Below, piece after piece: positions 9,020-17,278 of a stretch of 64,000 bases of DNA (its first letter is position 1; each line of letters starts with the position of its first letter). The DNA comes from an uncultured Phocaeicola sp. (GTDB lineage: Bacteria; Bacteroidota; Bacteroidia; Bacteroidales; Bacteroidaceae). The stretch spans positions 105,644 to 169,643 of the forward strand of contig CAOYQO010000004.1 of the NCBI GenBank assembly GCA_948566455.1, given 5' to 3'. The position numbers and the translations under genes were made by a program. Under the pieces are notes generated by a model. That model worked only from the letters and a program-made list of their open reading frames with translations. It did not search any database and was not told the origin of the DNA.

Positions 9020-10309
9020 ATGATTAAACTTTATCTGAAACAAGCTTGGACGCTGATAAAGCAGCATCGTCTCTTTACCGGCATCTATGTGGTGGGTACA
9101 GGGCTTTCAATAGCTCTTGTCATGACAATGTTCATCATCTTTTATGTGAAGTTTGCGCCTATATATCCCGAATATAATCGCAACCGGATGATCGTATTGA
9201 AAAAGATGAAATCTTATCCTAAGGATGATGATAAGAGTTGGAACTGCTCCAGCGTCAGTTACGATGTGGTGAAAATGTTACAAGAATTGCCGCACTTGGA
9301 CGCTATCGGTGCCGCGTCAGGCAGCTATCGAGAATATTACGTGGAAGTTTCTGACAATAATGAGCCTATTGGCATTACTCCGCTTTATGCCGATGCAGGA
9401 TTTTGGCAGGTCTTTACCTTTCGTTTTCTGTATGGAAAGCCTTTCACACAAGCGGATATCGATGCGAAACGCAGGGAAGTGGTAGTTCCGGTAAGTCTGG
9501 CAAGGAGGCTGTTTGCTGCAGATGATGTGGTGGGCAGACGCTTTAAGATGGATGCGCAGGAATACCGGGTTTGCGGTGTGGTAGAGGATGTTTCTGCTGC
9601 TACGCCTTCTACCGTGGGAGATTTATGGATGCCAATAACGCTTAACTCTTGGATTAAGTCGGACAATTCCGAAAAGTTGGTTGGTAGTGCGGATATATAT
9701 ATGACGGCTCCCACTGCTACCGACAAAGAAGCTTTGAAGGAAGAAGTGCGTGAGGTTTTTCGGAAATTTAATCTTGCTGCTCCTAAATATATGAATGACC
9801 TTATGGGACAACCCGATGACTACTGGGCCAGCACATTCCGTGTAAATTCTTGCGGAGCCCCTGACCTGGCATCCGAGTTGAGGGGATATCTTTATATGTT
9901 GCTTGCTCTGCTTTTCATCCCTGCCATGAACCTGAGCGGCATGATGTCTTCGCGCATGGACGAACGCCTTTCCGAGTTGGGAGTACGCAAAACATACGGT
10001 GCTACCAACGGAAGCCTCATAAGGCAAGTGTTGTGGGAGAATCTTCTGCTCACCTGTATCGGTGGTTTGCTTGGCTTGCTAATTTCTTATCTGATAGTGC
10101 TGACGGCAAGCGATTGGATACTGACCCTGTTCGACAGTTATACGGATGCTGGGAAGACTCCTTTCCTCTCGTTTGAGATGCTATTTAATCCGATGGTTTT
10201 CTGTACGGCATTCGGACTTTGTGTGCTGTTGAACCTCATTTCTGCACTTATTCCTGCAATATGGGCATTGCGCCGCAACATTATTCAATCGTTGAACTCT
10301 AAACGTTAA
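9020..10309 (+). CDS. MacB/FtsX-type permease, pair 3, A-type
   Basis: 429 residues. N-terminus IKLYLKQAWTLIKQHRLFTG, TM1 about 20-44. The periplasmic domain contains FWQVFTFRFLYGKPFTQADI, the segment that is best conserved across all A members. Coupling segment: SELGVRKTYGATNGSL. The final TM runs into ALIPAIWALRRNIIQSLN. It most resembles the A protein of pair 2 in the FAPIYPEYNRNRM region and around DERLSELGVRK, supporting duplication of whole A-B units. It is spaced 6 bp from its partner. Confidence 0.87.
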   Translation: MIKLYLKQAWTLIKQHRLFTGIYVVGTGLSIALVMTMFIIFYVKFAPIYPEYNRNRMIVLKKMKSYPKDDDKSWNCSSVSYDVVKMLQELPHLDAIGAASGSYREYYVEVSDNNEPIGITPLYADAGFWQVFTFRFLYGKPFTQADIDAKRREVVVPVSLARRLFAADDVVGRRFKMDAQEYRVCGVVEDVSAATPSTVGDLWMPITLNSWIKSDNSEKLVGSADIYMTAPTATDKEALKEEVREVFRKFNLAAPKYMNDLMGQPDDYWASTFRVNSCGAPDLASELRGYLYMLLALLFIPAMNLSGMMSSRMDERLSELGVRKTYGATNGSLIRQVLWENLLLTCIGGLLGLLISYLIVLTASDWILTLFDSYTDAGKTPFLSFEMLFNPMVFCTAFGLCVLLNLISALIPAIWALRRNIIQSLNSKR

Positions 10310-10315
10310 GATGCT

Positions 10316-11602
10316 ATGATAAAGATAATAAGACACCAGTTATGGAATCAGCGCCGGCAAAATGGGTGGATATTTGTGGAATTAGTCATCGTGAGCTTTT
10401 TCCTCTGGACGGTAATTGATCCTATCTATGTGCTGACTTCCAATCTTGCCCTTGACCCCGGTTATGATGAAGAACGGGCATACGCGCTTTATATGGATTA
10501 TTATGATGAACTGCATGGTAAGTTTGACAAGGCACAAGATAGTGTTGCCATCAGGCAGGAAAATCTTTATCGCATTACCCGCTTGGTAAAGAATTGTCCC
10601 GAAGTGGAAAGTTTTGCCTTGGTGACTAATGCTAGTTTCCCAAATTGTAATTCGTGGAATGGCGGACAATACTTCAATGACACACTGAAGGTGCATTCGC
10701 AGTATTACCAGTTTGTGCAGGCAGAGGGTGGCGATGTATTCCGTACATTCGGCATGAAAGATGCCAAGAGTGGGCAGATCATGTCTTTGCCCGAAGACTG
10801 TGCTGCCCGTGAGGGAGTGTTTGTATCCGAACGTATGGCAAAGGAGCTTTTTGGCACTGCAGATGCAGTGGGCAAGAGGGTGCGATATGGCGACAGTACT
10901 TTCCATGAGGTGATGGGGGTGTTGCAGGACTATAAACATCGGATTAATGAACAGCCGGGTAACCTGTTGATACAAGTGAATGGCAAGATTCCAAACCATA
11001 ACTGGATTCAACGGATGTATATGGTCACTTTTCGGTTAAAGCAGAATGTGGATGTTGCTGTTTTTGAGAAGCGCTTCAAGGCGGAAGTGGTTCCACAACT
11101 CAATGTCGGTAATTTCTATTTCACGAAGTTGGGACGCTTCGCTGATATTCGTCGTCAATATGAAAATGAGAGTGGGGTGACGAATACTTTACGTCTGCAA
11201 TATTCATTGGCGGGATTTGCCTTGCTGTGCGTGTTTCTCGGTATGGTGGGCACGTTCTGGATACGTTGCAATGCACGGAGGCAAGACATCGGGCTGATGC
11301 GAAGTATGGGAGCTACCCGGAAAGGAATCTGCAATCAGTTCCTCACGGAGGCATGGCTGCTGGTGACGGTGGCATTTGTTGTTTCCTTGCCATTGACAAT
11401 ACACCGTGTCTATGCATCCGGTTTTGCCAATCCTACTATGGATGGAAACCCCGATTACTGGCAAAATCAGCCGTATACGCATTTCTTTATTGTCAGCCTG
11501 CTGACTTATGTGGTATTACTCATAATTGCTTTATTGGGTACTTATGCACCCGTCACCCGGGCAGCGAAGATATTGCCTGCTGAGGCTTTGCGTGATGAAT
11601 AA
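10316..11602 (+). CDS. MacB/FtsX-type permease, pair 3, B-type
   Basis: 428 residues beginning IRHQLWNQRRQNGWIFVELVIV, very like the pair-1 and pair-7 B proteins. The coupling segment is divergent: QDIGLMRSMGATRKG. The periplasmic domain (about 45-285) carries FRTFGMKDAKSGQ. The tail ILPAEALRDE is canonical. It is the last gene of the first operon. The next 174 bp contain the second enhancer-like palindrome and sigma-54-like promoter rather than a clear terminator, so some read-through into the ATPase gene is possible. Confidence 0.86.
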   Translation: MIKIIRHQLWNQRRQNGWIFVELVIVSFFLWTVIDPIYVLTSNLALDPGYDEERAYALYMDYYDELHGKFDKAQDSVAIRQENLYRITRLVKNCPEVESFALVTNASFPNCNSWNGGQYFNDTLKVHSQYYQFVQAEGGDVFRTFGMKDAKSGQIMSLPEDCAAREGVFVSERMAKELFGTADAVGKRVRYGDSTFHEVMGVLQDYKHRINEQPGNLLIQVNGKIPNHNWIQRMYMVTFRLKQNVDVAVFEKRFKAEVVPQLNVGNFYFTKLGRFADIRRQYENESGVTNTLRLQYSLAGFALLCVFLGMVGTFWIRCNARRQDIGLMRSMGATRKGICNQFLTEAWLLVTVAFVVSLPLTIHRVYASGFANPTMDGNPDYWQNQPYTHFFIVSLLTYVVLLIIALLGTYAPVTRAAKILPAEALRDE

Positions 11603-11629
11603 GACAGAAGCGGACAATTGAAAACGAAC

Positions 11630-11650
11630 AGGGTGTTCATTTTCGAACAC
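11630..11650 (+). promoter_or_regulatory. Inverted-repeat enhancer-like site upstream of the ATPase operon
   Basis: ACAGGGTGTTC, then ATTTT, then CGAACAC: the palindrome GTGTTC-N6-GAACAC spans 11633-11650. Its centre is 54.5 bp upstream of the GG of the -24 element at 11695, the same distance as at the adaptor operon. No T-run follows, so it is not an intrinsic terminator here. Confidence 0.65.
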
Positions 11651-11694
11651 ATGCTTGTGAACTTAATTGGCTGATAATGAGTATGTGTCTTTTT

Positions 11695-11710
11695 TGGCAT
11701 ATCATTTGAT
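11695..11710 (+). promoter_or_regulatory. Sigma-54-like -24/-12 promoter of the ATPase operon
   Basis: TGGCATA-N4-TTGAT matches TGGCAYR-N4-TTGCW with one mismatch in the -12 half. It lies about 70 bp ahead of the ATPase start. The region between it and the ATG is AT-rich and has no competing TAnnTTTG element. Confidence 0.6.
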
Positions 11711-11776
11711 TAATATGTGTGAAGAACAAATAAATAGCGAATTGAATCAATTAATAACAATTAAATACTTACCATT

Positions 11777-12442
11777 ATGATTAAATTGACTGAGATAAAC
11801 AAGATTTATCGTACGAATGAGATTGAAACTGTGGCATTGGAAAATGTAAACCTCGAAGTAGAGAAAGGTGAGTTCCTCAGTATTATGGGACCTTCCGGTT
11901 GCGGAAAATCTACGTTGCTGAATATTATAGGCTTGCTGGATGCCCCTACAAGTGGTATTATTGAGATCGACGGTACCCGTACGGATGGTATGAAGGATAA
12001 GGAACTGGCCGCTTTCCGTAACAAGAAGTTGGGTTTTGTATTCCAGTCTTTCCACTTGATTAACTCATTGAATGTGCTCGATAATGTAGAACTTCCTTTA
12101 TTATATAGAAAGGTGTCCGCAAAAGAACGCCGCCGTTTGGCAGAAGAGGTATTGGCAAAGGTGGGTTTGAGCCATCGTATGCGCCACATGCCGACACAGC
12201 TTTCCGGTGGTCAGTGCCAGCGCGTGGCTGTGGCCCGTGCCATCATTGGTAATCCTGAGATAATCCTCGCCGATGAGCCGACCGGTAACTTGGACTCTAA
12301 GATGGGTGCTGAGGTAATGGAACTACTGCATCAGTTGAATAAGGAGGACGGACGGACCATCGTGATGGTGACCCACAATGAAGAACAGGCGAAACAGACA
12401 AGTCGCACGGTACGCTTCTTCGACGGTCGCCAGGTGGAATGA
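11777..12442 (+). CDS. MacB/LolD-type ABC transporter ATPase
   Basis: 221 residues, a stand-alone ATP-binding subunit. All motifs are intact: Walker A GPSGCGKST (about residues 35-43), Q-loop FVFQS, signature LSGGQCQRVAVARA, Walker B IILADEPTGNLDS and H-loop VTHN. The set is typical of the MacB/LolD/FtsE group that drives type VII (mechanotransmission) transporters. It is the only ABC ATPase in the window, yet fourteen compatible permeases surround it, so it is probably shared by several or all of the seven pairs. It heads its own operon, followed 41 bp later by pair 4, under a promoter arrangement that matches the adaptor operon. This would keep ATPase and adaptor levels coordinated. Confidence 0.94.
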   Translation: MIKLTEINKIYRTNEIETVALENVNLEVEKGEFLSIMGPSGCGKSTLLNIIGLLDAPTSGIIEIDGTRTDGMKDKELAAFRNKKLGFVFQSFHLINSLNVLDNVELPLLYRKVSAKERRRLAEEVLAKVGLSHRMRHMPTQLSGGQCQRVAVARAIIGNPEIILADEPTGNLDSKMGAEVMELLHQLNKEDGRTIVMVTHNEEQAKQTSRTVRFFDGRQVE

Positions 12443-12483
12443 CGGGGCAAATGAAAAAATGAAGGAATGAAAGGAAGGATATA

Positions 12484-13761
12484 ATGATGCAAACTATTCG
12501 TCAGGCCTTTACGATTCTGAAGCAGAATCCATTATTGAGCACTATATCCATACTGGGTACGGCTTTCGCCATTACCATGATTATGGCTATCGTGATTACC
12601 TGGCAAACGAAATATGCCGATCTGGAACCGGAAGTGAACCGGAGCCGTTGTCTTTATTTCTCTGCTATGCATGTACAGGGAAAGGAGAATAAGGATTGGA
12701 ACAACTTTGGCAAGCCTTCGGCTGCATTTATGAAGGAGTGTATACAGTCGCTTCCGGAAGTGGAAGCCTGTACGGCTTTCAGTACGGCAGATGTGGCGCT
12801 GGTATCTCTGACTGATGGGAACAACCGTTTGAAAGTGGATGCCATGAGTACTGATCCCGATTTCTGGAAAATCTTCAAACTACAGTTTCTTGATGGAAGA
12901 AGTTTCACGGAGGCGGAACGGGGAGGAGATATGCAGTCAGTGGTTATTTCCGCTTCTGTTGCCCGTAAGCTGTTTGGAACGACGGAGGCTGCGGGACGGC
13001 AGATGTTGCTGAATAGGGAGGTAGTACGCATCATCGGAGTCGTGAAAGATATTTCTGTCACTGCCAAAGATGCTTATGCACAGGTGTGGAGTATGTACCA
13101 TCCGGGTGAACTGGACGTAACAGGTTGGTGGAGCTATAGCGGAACCAGAACTATTGCCGTATTGGCGCGTACTCCTGATGATTTCCCTGCTATCAAACAA
13201 GGAGTCGAGAAACGGGTGAAAGACGTCAATGCTGGTTTGGAGCAGAGGCAGATAGACATTATGGAGCAACCCGATAATATTGTAGCGCATGTAAACCACG
13301 TATGGTCTAATATAGGGCCCAACTTGCCGATGCTTTATCTGCAATATGGAATTGCCTTGTTCATTATCCTGCTGGTACCCTCGCTCAATTTGTGCGGGCT
13401 GAGTAATAGCCGCATGCAACAACGTGTCAGTGAGTTAGGCGTGCGCAAGGCTTTTGGGGCTACGGATGGTACACTTATCCGTCAGATATTGAATGAGAAT
13501 CTGGTATTGACATTGATAGGAGGCGTAGTGGGGTTGATATTTAGCTACCTTGCAGTCTATGTGATGCGCACTTGGTTGTTTACCAATAGTGATAATATTG
13601 GCACGGCAGGCGATTTCAGTCTAAGCATGGGAGCCTTGTTCAGTCCGCAAATATTTGTCCTGGCTTTTATATTTTGCCTGCTGATTAATCTGCTGAGTGC
13701 AGGACTGCCTGCCTGGCTTGCCACTCGCCGCACGATTGTGGACTCATTGAACGATAAATAA
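12484..13761 (+). CDS. MacB/FtsX-type permease, pair 4, A-type
   Basis: 425 residues. N-terminus QTIRQAFTILKQNPLLSTISILG, so KQAW is replaced by RQAF here. TM1 is about 19-42. The periplasmic region has LEPEVNRSRCLYF, shared with the pair-6 A protein (CEPEVNRSRTLYV). Coupling segment: SELGVRKAFGATDG. A second ATG three bases downstream is an equally possible start. It follows the ATPase in the same operon and is 14 bp ahead of its partner, making pair 4 the set most tightly co-expressed with the ATPase. Confidence 0.87.
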   Translation: MMQTIRQAFTILKQNPLLSTISILGTAFAITMIMAIVITWQTKYADLEPEVNRSRCLYFSAMHVQGKENKDWNNFGKPSAAFMKECIQSLPEVEACTAFSTADVALVSLTDGNNRLKVDAMSTDPDFWKIFKLQFLDGRSFTEAERGGDMQSVVISASVARKLFGTTEAAGRQMLLNREVVRIIGVVKDISVTAKDAYAQVWSMYHPGELDVTGWWSYSGTRTIAVLARTPDDFPAIKQGVEKRVKDVNAGLEQRQIDIMEQPDNIVAHVNHVWSNIGPNLPMLYLQYGIALFIILLVPSLNLCGLSNSRMQQRVSELGVRKAFGATDGTLIRQILNENLVLTLIGGVVGLIFSYLAVYVMRTWLFTNSDNIGTAGDFSLSMGALFSPQIFVLAFIFCLLINLLSAGLPAWLATRRTIVDSLNDK

Positions 13762-13775
13762 GAAAAGGAAATATT

Positions 13776-15038
13776 ATGAAATTCATATTACATAATTTAC
13801 GCATGATTTGGTCGCGCCTGCGCAGCAACGGCTGGGTGCTGGCTGAACTATTTTTGGTGTTTGTCGTGATGTGGTTCCTTTGCGATTCTCTGGGCTGTCT
13901 CAAGTATACTTTCTACCGCCCTTTGGGCTACAGCATAGACCACGTTTACCAGCTAAGCACAATTATAGGAGGTGCCACCAGTGACACCACCCTGACAAAT
14001 GCCGACAGATACCTGCGTGCATTGCGGAAATTGGAGCAGGAACCTAGCGTCGAGGCGGCTGCCTTGTGTTATTGGAGTTTGCCGATGAGTGGAAGTAATA
14101 GTTACAATTCACTGGCTGTGCAGGATACTATCGGGGTGAATGCACGTATTATCAATACAACCGGTGGATACATTGATGTCTTTCGTATGAGTGATGACCC
14201 ACAACGTCCCTTTGCCAAGACACCTTCGGGCTGGAACAATGTGATGTTGAGCCAAGCAGCTGTCGACCGTTTCAAGAAGAGAATGCCGACCTTCTCGCTG
14301 GACACACCACTGAGCCAATACGGTGACTCTACTTCAGTTATAACCCAGAGTGGGAAGATCGGAGCTTTCCGAACATATCGTTACGGAAGCGATGCCTTCT
14401 GTTTCTTCTATCGTTTGGACGAAAACCTGATTAAGACGCAGTATGCCGACAATTGGGCGCAAATCGTTTTCCGTGTGAAACCTGCTGCCGATGGCCCGGA
14501 TTACCGTGCAAAGTTTGTCCGTGAGATTGCACCTCGACTGGACGTAGACGATTTGTTTGTAGCTGATGCTGTGCCTTATACTGAACAGCAGTTGCAGTTT
14601 GAAGTCATGAATGGAGATACGGACAAGGTGAACAGTCAGGCAATTGTAGTGCTTTTCCTGTTAGTAAATGTATTCTTGGGATTGATCGGAACGTTCTGGT
14701 TTCGTACCCGTCGTCGCCGTGGTGAAATAGCTTTGCGTTTGGCTTTGGGTAGCACCAAGAGCCAGGTGTTCCGCCTGCTGACGGGTGAAGGATTATTGCT
14801 ACTTACACTGGTAACGTTACCTGCTATGATTCTTTGCTATAATATAGGTGTGGCGGAATTCACCATCGGACGGACGGAACTGATTTCCACGTGGCCTGTT
14901 AAATGGACTTTTATACGTTTTCTGCTCGGTTCTTTAGGAGCTTGGCTGCTGATAGCATTGATGGTAATGGTGGGCATTTGGTTTCCGGCCCGGCAAGCGA
15001 TGAAGATACAGCCGGCTGAAGCGCTGCATGAAGAATAA
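13776..15038 (+). CDS. MacB/FtsX-type permease, pair 4, B-type
   Basis: 420 residues. Begins KFILHNLRMIWSRLRSNGWVLAELFLV, a few residues longer than other B members before NGW. Coupling segment GEIALRLALGSTKSQV and tail IQPAEALHEE are canonical. The periplasmic domain (about 45-285) includes IDVFRMSDDPQRPF. It ends the ATPase operon. The next 262 bp have no gene, hold a four-unit 22-nt repeat array, and precede the DUF2807 gene. Confidence 0.86.
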   Translation: MKFILHNLRMIWSRLRSNGWVLAELFLVFVVMWFLCDSLGCLKYTFYRPLGYSIDHVYQLSTIIGGATSDTTLTNADRYLRALRKLEQEPSVEAAALCYWSLPMSGSNSYNSLAVQDTIGVNARIINTTGGYIDVFRMSDDPQRPFAKTPSGWNNVMLSQAAVDRFKKRMPTFSLDTPLSQYGDSTSVITQSGKIGAFRTYRYGSDAFCFFYRLDENLIKTQYADNWAQIVFRVKPAADGPDYRAKFVREIAPRLDVDDLFVADAVPYTEQQLQFEVMNGDTDKVNSQAIVVLFLLVNVFLGLIGTFWFRTRRRRGEIALRLALGSTKSQVFRLLTGEGLLLLTLVTLPAMILCYNIGVAEFTIGRTELISTWPVKWTFIRFLLGSLGAWLLIALMVMVGIWFPARQAMKIQPAEALHEE

Positions 15039-15148
15039 AAAGTGTTTGTATAAAGAACGGGAAATTGTAGATTTGTCAGTCTTATTTATTATAGCTGCCT
15101 TGTTTTGTAATTACTTGATAATCAGTGGTGATAAAGTGGCGCTATAAT

Positions 15149-15236
15149 CAGTATACGACTGAATCCTATTCAGTATACGAGTGAACCCTATTCAGTGTCG
15201 GACTGAATTAGGTTCAATGACGGCCTGAATCGGAAT
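15149..15236 (+). repeat. Four-unit 22-nt tandem repeat
   Basis: Units at 15149-15170, 15171-15192, 15193-15214 and 15215-15236 share CARTRWCGRCTGAATC in degenerate form. The first two differ at only two positions. Phase is kept exactly at 22 nt. It lies in the 262-bp gap before the DUF2807 gene, which otherwise shows no clear promoter element. It could be protein-binding sites or passive repeat expansion. Confidence 0.75.
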
Positions 15237-15300
15237 CTTATTTTATTGTAATGAATAAATATCAAATATTAATAGAAACGAAATTAAAGGAGAAAATTCT

Positions 15301-15921
15301 ATGAAAGCTTTATTTATAACCCTGAGTTTATTATTTGCCGCAGTAGCCGGCACAGTATATGCAGCTAACGAAAAAGACCCGCAGGTTAGCGAAATTCGTA
15401 AAGTTGAGGCTTTCTCCTCCGTTGAGGTGACGTCCGTAGCGACAGTGTACTTCACGCAGAGCAACAACTACTCTCTGAAAATAGAAGGCAGGGAAGAATA
15501 TGTGACTACCACGACTACCGAAGTGAAGAACGACCGTCTCATCATCGGCTTCAAGAATAAGAAGGATGGCAACAACAACCGCAACAAAGGTGTGACTATC
15601 TACTTGACCGCTCCCGACCTGAAGAACGTGGAATTCAGTGGTGTCGGCTCATTCAATTGCAATGAAACGTTGAAACTGAGCGATGTGAAGTTTGAAATAG
15701 AAGGCGTGGGCAAGGTAAATGTGGAAGACCTGACGTGCAATTCATTGGTAGTGAAGATGGAAGGCGTGGGCAAGGCGGATATCCATGTGAATTGTGACCG
15801 TTTGCGTGCCAGTATGGAAGGTGTAGGTAGCGTTACGCTGAGCGGACGTGCGGGGCAAGCCGACATTTCAAAAGGAGGCATTGGTGGTGTGAATACACGT
15901 AACCTGAAAGTAGGAGAGTGA
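15301..15921 (+). CDS. Exported DUF2807 (head GIN domain) protein
   Basis: 206 residues with a clear signal peptide (cleavage near TVYAA, about residue 20). The rest is a repetitive all-beta region of the DUF2807 / putative auto-transporter adhesin head GIN domain family. It has the recurring motif EGVGKV, EGVGKA, EGVGSV and GIGGVNTRNL, typical of a right-handed beta-helix-like fold. Function of the family is not established. It probably resides in the periplasm or on the outer membrane. It is placed between pair 4 and pair 5 and is followed by pair 5 after 31 bp, so it is probably co-transcribed with pairs 5-7. It could be a substrate, a sensor of cargo or an accessory binding protein for the transporter. 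That is inference from position only. An AAAGGAG-like ribosome site lies just ahead of the ATG. Confidence 0.8.
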   Translation: MKALFITLSLLFAAVAGTVYAANEKDPQVSEIRKVEAFSSVEVTSVATVYFTQSNNYSLKIEGREEYVTTTTTEVKNDRLIIGFKNKKDGNNNRNKGVTIYLTAPDLKNVEFSGVGSFNCNETLKLSDVKFEIEGVGKVNVEDLTCNSLVVKMEGVGKADIHVNCDRLRASMEGVGSVTLSGRAGQADISKGGIGGVNTRNLKVGE

Positions 15922-15952
15922 CTATTGTCATTATAAACCGTAAGTAAATGAT

Positions 15953-17245
15953 ATGATTAAACAATATTTTACGCAAGCATGGGCGCAGCTACGGCAACAG
16001 CCGATAATCAGTGCTGTCAGCATAGCCGGTACGGCACTTGCCATCTTTCTCATCATGTTGGTGGTGATGATGCAACAAGTCAAAGTGGCACCTTTTGCAC
16101 CGGAAAGCAACCGCGACCGCTTCCTGCACGCCCATTATATGAGCATTACAAACCAAAATTGGGGGGGCGGAAGCAGCAACGGTCCTATGAGTGCGAAGAC
16201 TGCACGCGAGTGCTTTCAGATATTGAAAACTCCCGAAGCAGTAACTATTTATACTTGTATGGTAATCTCCACTCCGGTCAACCTTCCGGGACAACCTTCC
16301 ATAGGTATCGACCTGTTGCAGACGGATGATATTTTCTGGCGTGTGTTCGATTTCTCGTTTATCGGCGGGAAGCCTTATGATAAGGCAACGTTCGATGCTG
16401 GGCTGCCGGTGGCGGTTATTACGGAAAGTGTGGCAAAGAAACTGTTTCAAAGTACGGATGTTGAAGGACGTGAGTTTCTGTTGAACCATGCACCTTATAA
16501 GGTAATAGGAGTAGTGAAGGATGTTTCTACCTTGGCTACAACCGCATACGGACAAGTATGGGTACCTTATACCTCGACAGAGATAACGAAAGATACGTGG
16601 AGTGATGAGCATATGGGCATGATGAGTTGTACCATCCTAGCACGTGATCGCGACGACTTTGATGCCATCCGTGAGGAAGCGGAACGGCGCAGACAGGAGT
16701 ATAATGTATTGATTGGTGCCGATGGTTACGAGTTGATTTATCGTAACCGCCCCTACGACCAAGAGAAAAGTGCAATAGCCTTTGCTGCCAATCTGGAACC
16801 GGACGTGGACCAGGCACGCAGGCAGAGACTGATAATCTTTGTCATCCTGCTGATAGTGCCTGCCATCAATCTGAGTAGTATGACGCAGAGCCGCCTTCGT
16901 CAGCGCGTGGCTGAAATAGGCGTGCGCCGTGCATTTGGCAGTACACGGCTGGAACTGATGGGACAAATCATTGCCGAGAATCTTGTAGTGACCCTGATGG
17001 CCGGTGTACTGGGACTATTGCTCAGTGTGGCATTTGCTTATTTAGGTAATACATTATTGTTTGCGCAGGAGTTCAGTCAGACTCTAAGCCCTCCGGCAGT
17101 GAATACTAGCATATTGTTGCATGCTTCCACCTTTGGCTGGGCATTGTTGTTCTGCTTCATATTGAATTTATTGAGTTCCGGTATTCCGGCATGGCGTGCA
17201 TCGAGAGTAGGAATTGTAAATGCATTGGGCGGACGCCTGCATTAA
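15953..17245 (+). CDS. MacB/FtsX-type permease, pair 5, A-type
   Basis: 430 residues. N-terminus IKQYFTQAWAQLRQQPIISAVSIAG, TM1 about 19-42. The periplasmic domain includes SSNGPMSAKTARECFQILKTP, a segment shared with the pair-6 and pair-1 A proteins. Coupling segment: AEIGVRRAFGSTRLEL. The tail AWRASRVGIVNALGGR is slightly changed from the usual SLN. The gene contains a run of seven G near 16160 (GGGGGGCGG context), a potential slippage site inside the frame. Confidence 0.87.
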   Translation: MIKQYFTQAWAQLRQQPIISAVSIAGTALAIFLIMLVVMMQQVKVAPFAPESNRDRFLHAHYMSITNQNWGGGSSNGPMSAKTARECFQILKTPEAVTIYTCMVISTPVNLPGQPSIGIDLLQTDDIFWRVFDFSFIGGKPYDKATFDAGLPVAVITESVAKKLFQSTDVEGREFLLNHAPYKVIGVVKDVSTLATTAYGQVWVPYTSTEITKDTWSDEHMGMMSCTILARDRDDFDAIREEAERRRQEYNVLIGADGYELIYRNRPYDQEKSAIAFAANLEPDVDQARRQRLIIFVILLIVPAINLSSMTQSRLRQRVAEIGVRRAFGSTRLELMGQIIAENLVVTLMAGVLGLLLSVAFAYLGNTLLFAQEFSQTLSPPAVNTSILLHASTFGWALLFCFILNLLSSGIPAWRASRVGIVNALGGRLH

Positions 17246-17278
17246 TCGCTCATCACTAAACATTAATCACTGAAAGAA

